DNA from: Acidobacteriaceae bacterium
GTDB taxonomy: Bacteria; Acidobacteriota; Terriglobia; Bryobacterales; Bryobacteraceae
Assembly (NCBI GenBank): GCA_019246575.1
Contig: JAFAQG010000629.1
Coordinates: 1 to 6,323, forward strand
Direction of reading: 5' to 3'
Length of the DNA: 6,323 bases
The position numbers and the translations under genes were made by a program. Under the pieces are notes generated by a model. The model was not told the origin of the DNA. It saw nothing but the letters and a program-made list of their open reading frames with translations, and ran no database searches. This document shows, in pieces, positions 1 through 6,323 of this stretch; position 1 is the first letter of the stretch, and the number at the start of each line of letters is the position of its first letter.

Positions 1-803
1 TCACGGAGGCGTTCGCGGTGTACGAAACAGCCGCGAAGCTGCCTGGAATTGTAGTTGAAGGCGTCAGCTGCCACATCGGCTCCCAACTGCTCTCAATCCA
101 TCCCTTGCTTGAAGCCGCCGAGAAATTGCTTGCGCTCGTTGATCGACTCCGGGAACGGAAGCTGCCGATTCGTTATTTCGATTTAGGCGGAGGCCTGGGC
201 GTCCCTTATCGGTCGACAGAGCGCGGCGTCGCCATTTCGACTTTTGTCCAGCGCCTCCGGGCGAAGATTGAGAACCTGGATATCACGCTCCTGCTCGAAC
301 CGGGCCGTTCGATCGTCGCAGAGGCCGGTGTATTACTCAGTCGCGTCCTGCTCCTGAAAAGGAATGGCGCGAAAACGTTTATTGTTCTCGATGCCGCGAT
401 GAATGACCTTATCCGGCCCGCGCTATACCAGGCCCACCACGAAATCGTTCCTGTGAATCAGCTACGCACATCCGAGCACATCACGGCAGACGTTGTAGGG
501 CCGGTTTGCGAAACCGGGGATTTCTTCGCAAGAGAGCGCGAATTGCCGGCGCTCGCGCCCGGCGATCTGGTCGCCATCCGCACCACCGGCGCATACGGTT
601 TCGTTCTCGCGTCAAACTACAATTCCCGACCGCGTCCTTGTGAACTACTGGTCCAGGGCGCACATGTCCATCTCGCCCGCAAGCGCGAGACGTATAAAGA
701 TCTAGTTCGCGGTGAGCGCGGTATGCCGGCTGAGTCAGGCGAGGTTTTGCATACTGGACAAGAACGTGACCGATTCGCCGATCTTTGTCCAGGATCTTCA
801 TAA
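1..803 (+). CDS. lysA: Diaminopimelate decarboxylase, C-terminal part (5' end outside window)
   Basis: This PLP enzyme decarboxylates meso-diaminopimelate to L-lysine, the last step of the DAP pathway, in the cytoplasm. The frame is open from base 3 and runs off the left edge, so the N-terminal part with the PLP-binding lysine is not visible. Fold-III decarboxylase motifs follow in order: CHIGSQ (His stacking on PLP), FDLGGGLGVPY (glycine-rich phosphate-binding loop), LLEPGR, DAAMNDLIRPALY, then GPVCETGDFF with the active-site Cys supplied across the dimer, and GAYGFVLASNYNSRPRP. CETGD replaces the more common CESGD. A GTG at 18 is in frame but lies inside the barrel and is not a real start. 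The family normally ends soon after a segment like RRRETxxDL; here about 28 further residues follow and overlap the next gene. Identity is very secure; the exact C-terminus is less so. Confidence 0.96.
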   Translation, partial: TEAFAVYETAAKLPGIVVEGVSCHIGSQLLSIHPLLEAAEKLLALVDRLRERKLPIRYFDLGGGLGVPYRSTERGVAISTFVQRLRAKIENLDITLLLEPGRSIVAEAGVLLSRVLLLKRNGAKTFIVLDAAMNDLIRPALYQAHHEIVPVNQLRTSEHITADVVGPVCETGDFFARERELPALAPGDLVAIRTTGAYGFVLASNYNSRPRPCELLVQGAHVHLARKRETYKDLVRGERGMPAESGEVLHTGQERDRFADLCPGSS

Positions 804-1692
804 AAATTACGGCGATGTCGAGGCTCTCCGCGGCATAGACCTCGAGGTTCACAGCGGCGAAATCTTCGGGCTCCTCGGTCCGAATGGCGCGGGTAAAACC
901 ACGGCGGTCGAGATCCTCGAAGGGCTGCGTCCTCGTACCAGCGGAACGGTATCGGTGCTCGGTTTCGATCCCGCTGTTCAGATGAAGCAGATAAAAGAGC
1001 GCATAGGCGTTTGCCTGCAGGCCACAAATCTACCGGACAGGATGAAGGTCCATGAGGCGCTCGACCTGTTTACTGCCTTCTACACGCATACCGCTGATCG
1101 AAATCGCATTCTTCACCGTCTCCAGCTATGGGACAAGCGGGATGCAATGTACAAGACGCTCTCAGGCGGGCTGAAGCAGCGCGTCGCTTTAGCTCTCGCG
1201 CTCATCAATGATCCCGATCTGTTGTTTCTCGACGAGCCGACCACAGGCCTCGACCCGCAGGTCCGTCTGGAAATTCACGGTGTCATTCAGGAATTGAAGG
1301 AGAGTCGCCGTTCCATCCTGATTACGACCCATTACATAGAAGAAGCCGAGCGTCTATGCGACCGTGTTGCGATTATGGATGCCGGAAAAATTATTGAGTC
1401 CGGCACGCCGCGCGAGATCCAGCAACGGGTCCTCGGTCAAACGGTCGTGGAGGTTACTACGAACGAGCCCATGGCTCTCGACCGCTTGCCCGAGAGTCTG
1501 AGGGGCGACAAGCACACCGTCCGCGACAACGGCCGGACGCTTTCGATGCACACCGGTTCGGCGGCTCCCACAATCGTGGAGCTCGTGAAATGGATTGACT
1601 GTGAGCACTTGCGGCTCACCGACATTCACTTGAAGCGGCCAACGCTCGAAGACGTTTTCATCGAGCTCACGGGAAAGAAGCTCAGAGATTAA
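766..1692 (+). CDS. ABC-2 type exporter ATP-binding protein (DrrA/CcmA-like)
   Basis: Cytoplasmic ATPase that should power the ABC-2 permease encoded immediately downstream. With the GTG at 766 it has 308 residues. Motifs in order: Walker A GPNGAGKTT (38-46), Q-loop Gln85 in VCLQATNLP, signature LSGGLKQR (132-139), Walker B with catalytic Glu in DLLFLDEP (151-158), D-loop GLDP, and the switch His189 in ITTHYIEE. Residues about 225-308 form the accessory C-terminal domain common in this subfamily, ending with RPTLEDVFIELTG. An in-frame GTG at 712 would add 18 residues unlike the family. The 766 start gives the expected short strand (SPIFVQDLHKNYG) and has a weak GGA 7 nt upstream, so I prefer it. 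It overlaps lysA by 38 nt in another frame, and its TAA abuts the next GTG. The substrate cannot be read from the sequence. Confidence 0.94.
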   Translation: MTDSPIFVQDLHKNYGDVEALRGIDLEVHSGEIFGLLGPNGAGKTTAVEILEGLRPRTSGTVSVLGFDPAVQMKQIKERIGVCLQATNLPDRMKVHEALDLFTAFYTHTADRNRILHRLQLWDKRDAMYKTLSGGLKQRVALALALINDPDLLFLDEPTTGLDPQVRLEIHGVIQELKESRRSILITTHYIEEAERLCDRVAIMDAGKIIESGTPREIQQRVLGQTVVEVTTNEPMALDRLPESLRGDKHTVRDNGRTLSMHTGSAAPTIVELVKWIDCEHLRLTDIHLKRPTLEDVFIELTGKKLRD

Positions 1693-3876
1693 GTGCGACC
1701 CTATCTCGCCCAAATCAAAAGCACCTTGCGGTTGATGGCTCGGGATCGTGCCGTTCTGTTTTTTAATTACCTGTTTCCCCTGATGTTTTTCTTTACCTTT
1801 GCTCAGGCTTTCGGTGCCGGCAAGAACCCCGCAGTGATGTCTGGTGTGATTGCGACCGTCATCATTATCGGCGTTCTGAGCAATGGGTTTTTTGGCGCAG
1901 GCCTGCGCACCATTCAGGACCGGGAAGCCAACGTTCTCAGGCGGTTCAAAGTCGCGCCCATCAATGCGAGCCCTATTATCGTGGCCACCTTAGTCTCAGG
2001 TCTGGCAAGCTTTCTTCCTACAGTATTTCTGTTTCTGTTTTTTGGCCGGACCATTTATCATGCGCCTTTACCTGCGAATTTGGGATCTCTTGTCCTGTTT
2101 GTATGCTTTGGAATCATCGCGTTCCGTTCGCTCGGCATGATCATCGCGTCGGTGGTGAATTCCGCGCCCGAAGGACAGATTCTCACGAACCTACTGTATT
2201 TGCCGATGCTGTTCCTAAGCACGTTCCCGGTCTCGATTATGCCGTCTTGGATTCGGACTATCTCCCAATTCATGCCTGCCACTTATTTGTTTCAAGGCAT
2301 CCAATCCATCACGATCGGCGGCGAAACGATATTCGCCAATGCCTCTGCGGTGTTCGCGCTCGTGCTTACCACCATCGTCTCCGTGTTTGTCAGTGTAAAG
2401 ATATTCCGTTGGGAGAAAGAAGAAAAGATCGCCCCAAGCGGCAAGCTTTGGGTCCTGGCGGTCTTGTCGCCCTTCTTCATTCTCGGCATTTATCAGGCTT
2501 CCACGAAACAGAACATCCAGAAGCAAAAACTCCTGGCGCGTGAAGCGGAGCGCAGCCGGTCCATTCTGTTCCAGAATGTGCGTATTTTCACCGGAGATGG
2601 AACAGTCATCCCGAACGGAGCAGTTCTGATCCGCAACGGCAAAATCTCCGAGGTGTTCAGCAATCCAGTCGGAAACACTCAGCCACTTCATGCAGAAGTG
2701 TGGGATGAAGCGGGAAGAACACTCATGCCGGGTCTGATCGATATGCACGTTCATATCGGTGCGCCCGGCGGCATTTACCGCGATTATTCGAAATACATGC
2801 ACCCGCACGCGGAAGAGCGTCGTCTGGCTGCATATCTGTATTGCGGCATTACTGCGGTTCGAAGCACAGGCGATTTGCTGGAAAACACGCTGAAATTACG
2901 CCAGGAAATCAAGTCCGGCGAATACCTGGGCGCCGAACTCTTCAGCTATGGGCCATTGTTTACCGCGCCCGGCGGTCATCCCACCGAACTTCTGCAGATG
3001 TTTCCGGAACAGATGCGAAAAACCGCTCAGGAACAGTTTGTTCGCTTGCCAAAGGACCCGGCCGAAGCGCGGCAGCAGGTCGATGCGCTCAAGCAGGCCG
3101 GTGTCGACGGCATCAAAGCAGTCCTGGAATCCGGCAGCGCTCAGTGGCAGCTATTCAATCTCCTGGACACGAAAATCTATCGCGCCATCGTTGCCGAGGC
3201 AATCAAAAACTCCTTACCGACAGCAACCCACACCGGAAGCGCCGCCGACGTGAACGAGGCCGTCGATGCCGATACGAACACAATCGAACACGGATCCATG
3301 GTGGACCTCGTTGCCGCTTCCACGTTTGCTGCTATGAAGGAGAAACGGATTGCATATGACCCGACACTGAGCGTATTGGAAGCGATTGGCGCAGGCGCTG
3401 AATTGCTGGATCGCCCCCTTCTGCAGCGTGTCGGCCCCGCTGACCTTCTCTCCGATACGCGTTCGGTGCTGCAGCAACGAAAACCGACCGCAAAATCCGG
3501 TCACACAACTGCCTTACTTGAGCGCGGGAATCGGAATCTGCTCGCCGCCTGCAATGCGGGCGTGCCGCTCATCGCAGGATCGGACGCGGGCAATATGCTC
3601 GTTGTGCATGGTCCGACTGTGCAACATGAGCTTGAGCTTTGGGTGAAGGCCGGCATCCCACCGGCGGTGACGCTGCGTGCAGCCACCTCTAACGCGGCGA
3701 AATACCTAAGGGCGGACCAACGGATCGGTTTGATCCGGAAGGGGTACGACGCGACGCTCATTCTGCTCGATGGTGACCCCGTTCAGGACATTACTGCAAC
3801 GGAACGCATCGCAAACGTTTTCTTTAAAGGCGAAGACGTGCGCCGTCCCGACCTATTCAAGCAAGACACCGAGTGA
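1693..3876 (+). CDS. Fusion protein: ABC-2 type permease (N-terminal) with metal-dependent amidohydrolase (C-terminal)
   Basis: One uninterrupted 727-residue frame with two modules. Residues 1-240 are an ABC-2 permease: six hydrophobic segments near 20-40, 50-71, 95-118, 130-155, 163-183 and 212-237, the DREANVLRRFKVAPI coupling-type loop (76-90) and the PATYLFQGI region. Residues 251-267 look like a seventh membrane helix, followed by a charged linker to about 290. Residues 291-720 are an imidazolonepropionase/prolidase-like amidohydrolase: small beta domain (ILFQNVRIFTGDG), H352 and H354 in GLIDMHVH, K475 in DGIKAV (candidate carboxylated bridging lysine), H513, H533 in IEHGS, D631 in GSDAG, and a closing strand set (GYDATLILLDGDP). 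All expected metal ligands are present. The positive KIFRWEKEEK before helix 7 suggests a cytoplasmic loop, so the enzyme would face outside. GTG start directly after the ATPase stop; weak AGAG 5 nt upstream. Substrates of both halves are unknown. Confidence 0.92.
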   Translation: MRPYLAQIKSTLRLMARDRAVLFFNYLFPLMFFFTFAQAFGAGKNPAVMSGVIATVIIIGVLSNGFFGAGLRTIQDREANVLRRFKVAPINASPIIVATLVSGLASFLPTVFLFLFFGRTIYHAPLPANLGSLVLFVCFGIIAFRSLGMIIASVVNSAPEGQILTNLLYLPMLFLSTFPVSIMPSWIRTISQFMPATYLFQGIQSITIGGETIFANASAVFALVLTTIVSVFVSVKIFRWEKEEKIAPSGKLWVLAVLSPFFILGIYQASTKQNIQKQKLLAREAERSRSILFQNVRIFTGDGTVIPNGAVLIRNGKISEVFSNPVGNTQPLHAEVWDEAGRTLMPGLIDMHVHIGAPGGIYRDYSKYMHPHAEERRLAAYLYCGITAVRSTGDLLENTLKLRQEIKSGEYLGAELFSYGPLFTAPGGHPTELLQMFPEQMRKTAQEQFVRLPKDPAEARQQVDALKQAGVDGIKAVLESGSAQWQLFNLLDTKIYRAIVAEAIKNSLPTATHTGSAADVNEAVDADTNTIEHGSMVDLVAASTFAAMKEKRIAYDPTLSVLEAIGAGAELLDRPLLQRVGPADLLSDTRSVLQQRKPTAKSGHTTALLERGNRNLLAACNAGVPLIAGSDAGNMLVVHGPTVQHELELWVKAGIPPAVTLRAATSNAAKYLRADQRIGLIRKGYDATLILLDGDPVQDITATERIANVFFKGEDVRRPDLFKQDTE
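2563..3852 (+). other. Amidohydrolase domain of the fusion protein
   Basis: Sub-region of the fusion gene (about codons 291-720), listed because it is a complete enzyme by itself. It belongs to the amidohydrolase superfamily, resembling imidazolonepropionase-like and Xaa-Pro/Xaa-Arg dipeptidase-like members; that family placement rests on motif pattern, not on a search. The HxH pair is encoded at 2746-2754, the likely bridging Lys at 3115-3117, the two later histidines at 3229-3231 and 3289-3291, and the Asp at 3583-3585. A binuclear metal centre is therefore expected. No ATG lies between codons 194 and 345, so independent translation of this module is unlikely. Confidence 0.85.
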
Positions 3877-4646
3877 AACAGCCGCGACAAGAGTTACCCC
3901 AGCGGAGATTGAAGACCCTCGACCGCGTACTCTCGAAAGCCGGTCTCGGCTCGCGTACCGAAGCACGCAGCTGGATCGGTACTGGCCGCGTAAAAGTCAA
4001 CGGCAGGCTCGTGCAGACACCCGATCACTGGGTCGACTTAGATCGGGATAAAGTCACGTTTGACGATAAACCGCTACAATCCGCCCAGCTGCGTTACATT
4101 CTGCTATACAAGCCGAAAGGCTATATAACCAGCTACCGCGATCCGCGGGGAAGACCAACGGTTTACGATCTCATCTCCGATGTCGATCAGTTTGTCGGCA
4201 CAGTCGGGCGTTTGGATCTCGATACCTCCGGGTTGCTATTGCTGACGAACGACAATGCGCTTGCCGAGGCGATGACAAATCCCGAACACGAACTCGCGAA
4301 GACCTACCTGGTCAAAGCGTCTGGGCCGTTGTCCGACGATCAGCTCGCGCAACTCGCCCGCGGAGTCGAATTGAGCGACGGCCCTACTCGTCCCGCCATC
4401 GTACATCGTCAGCGGGATTCAGGTAAGTACACGTTTCTCGAAATCACTATCACGGAGGGCCGTAACCGGCAGATCCGCCGCATGCTGGAAGCGATCGGAA
4501 GCAAGGTGCTGAAGCTTGTTCGCACGCGCCTCGGCCCATTGACGCTCGAAGGATTGACCATTGGCCATTGGCGTGAATTGACGCCGGGCGAAGTTACCGG
4601 CTTACGCAAGGCCGCCAGAGCACGAGGCTCTACACGTAAGTCTTGA
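3873..4646 (+). CDS. rluB: rRNA pseudouridine synthase, RsuA/RluB family
   Basis: Converts a specific uridine in ribosomal RNA to pseudouridine in the cytoplasm. The 257-residue protein has an N-terminal S4 RNA-binding domain (about 16-62: DRVLSKAGLGSRTEARSWI, GRVKVNGR), then the synthase domain with YKPKGYITSYRDPRGRPTVYDL (79-100), the catalytic motif GRLDLDTSGL (112-121, nucleophile Asp115) and the family motif EGRNRQIRRM (195-204). The GRPTVYDL stretch is closer to RluB (23S U2605 in E. coli) than to RsuA (16S U516), but the exact target is inferred, so the symbol is tentative. The GTG start overlaps the upstream TGA as GTGA, implying translational coupling to the fusion gene. Only weak purine-rich sequence lies upstream. 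The stop at 4644-4646 overlaps the 3' end of ychF on the other strand. Confidence 0.93.
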   Translation: MKQPRQELPQRRLKTLDRVLSKAGLGSRTEARSWIGTGRVKVNGRLVQTPDHWVDLDRDKVTFDDKPLQSAQLRYILLYKPKGYITSYRDPRGRPTVYDLISDVDQFVGTVGRLDLDTSGLLLLTNDNALAEAMTNPEHELAKTYLVKASGPLSDDQLAQLARGVELSDGPTRPAIVHRQRDSGKYTFLEITITEGRNRQIRRMLEAIGSKVLKLVRTRLGPLTLEGLTIGHWRELTPGEVTGLRKAARARGSTRKS

Positions 4647-5733
4647 ACTCGATCACATCGCCATCCTGGACGATATAATCCTTGCCTTCGGTGCGGAGCT
4701 TGCCTAACTCGCGCGCGCGTGCAAACGACCCCGCCTCCACTAGGTCGTTGTAAGAAACACATTCTGCGGAGATAAAGCTCTTCTCAAAATCGGAGTGAAT
4801 TACTCCCGCTGCTTGTGGAGCTTTGTCGCCCGCGTGAATCGTCCAGGCGCGCGTCTCCTTTTCTCCGGTGGTCAGAAAGGTACGCAGCCCCAGCAATTCG
4901 TAAGCTTCCCGAATGAGGTTGCCCGCCCCGGTGTCCGTCACTCCCAGGCTGGCCAGATACTCCTGCCGGTCCTCGGGCGCAAGCATCGCCAGCTCGGATT
5001 CAATCTCGGCCGATACCACTACCGCGCCCGTATCGTGGTGCTCTTTTACGTACGCGCGCACTTGCTGAACGAACTGATTCTCATCCGCCTGCGCCAGGTC
5101 CTCTTCTGCCACATTGCACGCAAAAAGCGTCGGCTTCGCCGTCAGAAGAAAAAATCCTTTCACGCTAGCCTTTTCCTCGGGCGTGAAGTCGAGCGTCACA
5201 ACCGTTTTTCCCGCATTCAGATGCTGCTCCAGCTTCTCGAGCAGCTCCAGTTCTGCAATAGCCTTCTTATCTCCGCTTTTTGCGGCTTTCTGTTGCTTCA
5301 CCTTCCGCTTCTCGACTGATTCCATGTCCGCCAACACTAGCTCCGTGTTAATGATTTCGATGTCCCGGACCGGGTCGACGCTGTCCATCACGTGCTCGAT
5401 GTTCGAGTTTTCGAAACAGCGCACCACCTGAACAATGGCATCCACCTCGCGAATGTGCCCGAGGAATTGGTTCCCGAGTCCTTCTCCCTTGCTCGCGCCT
5501 TTCACCAAACCCGCAATGTCTACAAATTCGAAAACCGCCGGAACGATCTTCTGCGAGTTGCTCATCTTGGCCAGCACATCCAACCGTTCGTCTGGTACCG
5601 TAACCACTCCCGTATTCGGCTCGATCGTGCAAAATCGGTAATTCGCGGCCATCGCTTTTCGCGTTTGCGTCACTGCATTGAACAGCGTGCTTTTACCTAC
5701 GTTTGGCAGACCAACAATTCCCGCCGTCAACAT
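4630..5733 (-). CDS. ychF: Redox-regulated P-loop ATPase YchF (OLA1 family)
   Basis: Conserved ribosome-associated P-loop NTPase of the TRAFAC class; family members prefer ATP to GTP and have been linked to translation and oxidative-stress response. The 367 residues match the usual length. Visible: G1 GLPNVGKST (8-16), switch region NYRFCTIEPN (31-40; a Pro is more usual where Arg stands), G3 DIAGLVKGASKGEGLGN (72-88), a charged helical insert (about 130-175), the altered G4 motif NVAE (207-210) in place of NKxD, which explains ATP preference, and a C-terminal TGS domain (about 281-365, ending DGDVIEFKTYV). The start is firm: the in-frame TGA at 5734-5736 on this strand directly precedes the ATG, so no longer form is possible. 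The only upstream Shine-Dalgarno candidate is a weak GAAG. The stop lies inside the convergent pseudouridine synthase gene. Confidence 0.97.
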   Translation of the reverse strand: MLTAGIVGLPNVGKSTLFNAVTQTRKAMAANYRFCTIEPNTGVVTVPDERLDVLAKMSNSQKIVPAVFEFVDIAGLVKGASKGEGLGNQFLGHIREVDAIVQVVRCFENSNIEHVMDSVDPVRDIEIINTELVLADMESVEKRKVKQQKAAKSGDKKAIAELELLEKLEQHLNAGKTVVTLDFTPEEKASVKGFFLLTAKPTLFACNVAEEDLAQADENQFVQQVRAYVKEHHDTGAVVVSAEIESELAMLAPEDRQEYLASLGVTDTGAGNLIREAYELLGLRTFLTTGEKETRAWTIHAGDKAPQAAGVIHSDFEKSFISAECVSYNDLVEAGSFARARELGKLRTEGKDYIVQDGDVIEFKTYV

Positions 5734-5758
5734 TCATTTCATCTTCGCGTACCAGTGG
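5734..5758. other. 25-nt divergent gap between ychF and rsmG
   Basis: This is the only gap between genes in the window. It is too short for two back-to-back promoters, so promoter elements for ychF must reach into rsmG and those for rsmG into ychF. I looked for -35/-10 pairs on both strands in the flanking coding DNA and found none convincing. Read on the minus strand it contains ATGAAATGA directly before the ychF ATG, a two-codon start-stop frame that may be chance. Confidence 0.6.
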
Positions 5759-6323
5759 ATGCCATCATGGATTGTGCAGTTCGAGGAGGAACTGGGCCGC
5801 GTCTTACCGTCCACGATCCCCCGTCGCGATGTCCTGATTCGAAAAGCGAGCCGGCACCTCGAGCTCATCGCCGCCGCAAACGAATACATGAATCTGACTC
5901 GGATCACGAATCCACACGAGGCTGCCATGAAACACGTGTACGATTCCGTCGCACCCTGGCAGCACTTCCAAACTGCCCGTCGCGTGCTCGATGCGGGCAC
6001 CGGGGCCGGATACCCCGGGATTCCGCTTGCCATTGTCCTGCCGCAGGTTCGCTTCAGTTTGGCTGAATCGATCCAAAAAAAGGCGCGATTCGTCGATTCC
6101 GCCGTCGAAGCTCTCGAGCTTCCGAACGTACAAGTCTTCGCCGATCGCGCCGAAAATCTCGCCGCCACGCATTCGCCCGACGTTGTCGTTGCCCGTGCCG
6201 TTGCACCCATGGCGCGTGTCATCGAGCTGTTCGCGACCGCGCTCAGGAACGGAACACGCCTGCTGCTCTACAAGGGACCTGACGTGGCCGGCGAGGTATC
6301 GGAAGCGGCCAAACATCGCGTCC
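5759..6323 (+). CDS. rsmG: 16S rRNA (guanine527-N7)-methyltransferase RsmG, N-terminal part (3' end outside window)
   Basis: SAM-dependent cytoplasmic methyltransferase that modifies G527 of 16S rRNA, a site tied to streptomycin sensitivity; formerly gidB. The 188 visible codons include the family helix with NEYMNLTRI (41-49), the KHVYDS segment (58-63), SAM-binding motif I DAGTGAGYPGIPLAI (78-92, GYPG where GFPG is commoner), the LAESIQKKARF stretch after strand 2 (101-111), and DVVVARAVAPM (141-151). The frame is open to the right edge, so only the last few dozen residues are likely missing. The ATG at 5759 is the first ATG in frame; a GTG at 5774 would shorten it by five residues and also fits the family. 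Neither has a clear Shine-Dalgarno sequence. It is divergent from ychF. Confidence 0.93.
   Translation, partial: MPSWIVQFEEELGRVLPSTIPRRDVLIRKASRHLELIAAANEYMNLTRITNPHEAAMKHVYDSVAPWQHFQTARRVLDAGTGAGYPGIPLAIVLPQVRFSLAESIQKKARFVDSAVEALELPNVQVFADRAENLAATHSPDVVVARAVAPMARVIELFATALRNGTRLLLYKGPDVAGEVSEAAKHRV

Noticed and set aside
712..765. Longer N-terminus for the ABC ATPase from the GTG at 712
   Set aside because: The added 18 residues (MSAVCRLSQARFCILDKN) do not resemble the family, there is no ribosome binding site, and it would deepen the overlap with lysA to 92 nt.
481..1027. Minus-strand open frames (481-852 and 617-1027)
   Set aside because: Antisense to lysA and the ABC ATPase, over their most conserved motifs; no sign of independent coding.
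2215..2808. 197-codon open frame on the minus strand
   Set aside because: Lies wholly antisense to the permease-amidohydrolase gene, including its HxH motif; composition is rich in Arg, His and Asp with no recognisable domain, typical of a shadow frame in GC-rich coding DNA.
4795..5319. 174-codon open frame on the plus strand
   Set aside because: Antisense to ychF; the Arg/Leu/Gln-rich translation has no domain I recognise.
5678..5706. TTGAAC as a possible -35 box for rsmG
   Set aside because: No acceptable -10 hexamer follows at 16-18 nt; the position 17 nt downstream reads GTTTGG.
5392..6066. 224-codon open frame on the plus strand
   Set aside because: Runs antisense through ychF and then out of frame across the rsmG start; both of those have strong family motifs and this frame has none.
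5734..6316. Two minus-strand open frames (5734-6222 and 5804-6316)
   Set aside because: Both are antisense to rsmG, whose SAM-binding motif and following strands are clear in the plus frame; the translations are low-complexity and unlike known proteins.

Overview
This 6.3 kb window is a compact, all-coding piece of a bacterial chromosome with moderately high GC. It holds six protein genes, two of them cut by the window edges. I see no RNA gene, insertion sequence, CRISPR array, phage gene or large repeat. Three of the four genes whose start is visible on the left arm begin with GTG, gaps are zero or negative, and Shine-Dalgarno sequences are weak. The style, plus a secreted-type amidohydrolase attached to an ABC-2 permease, would fit an Acidobacteria-like genome, but that assignment is a low-confidence inference and the window has no diagnostic marker.

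Left arm, plus strand (1-4646): four genes packed like one operon. They are the C-terminal part of diaminopimelate decarboxylase (lysA, last step of lysine synthesis), an ABC-2 type exporter ATPase, a 727-residue protein joining an ABC-2 permease to a metal-dependent amidohydrolase, and an RluB/RsuA-type rRNA pseudouridine synthase. Junctions are a 38-nt overlap, direct abutment (TAA followed by GTG) and a GTGA overlap. The ATPase and the permease half should form one exporter. The amidohydrolase follows an apparent seventh membrane segment, which would place the enzyme outside the cytoplasmic membrane beside the transporter exit.

Middle, minus strand (4630-5733): ychF, a universally conserved P-loop ATPase of the Obg/HflX group, converges on the pseudouridine synthase gene with a 17-nt overlap of 3' ends.

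Right edge, plus strand (5759 to end): the first 188 codons of rsmG (16S rRNA G527 N7-methyltransferase), divergent from ychF across a 25-nt gap.

The most interesting feature is the permease-amidohydrolase fusion. All predicted metal ligands of the enzyme are present, and no plausible internal start would make it a separate gene. The other genes are ordinary housekeeping genes.
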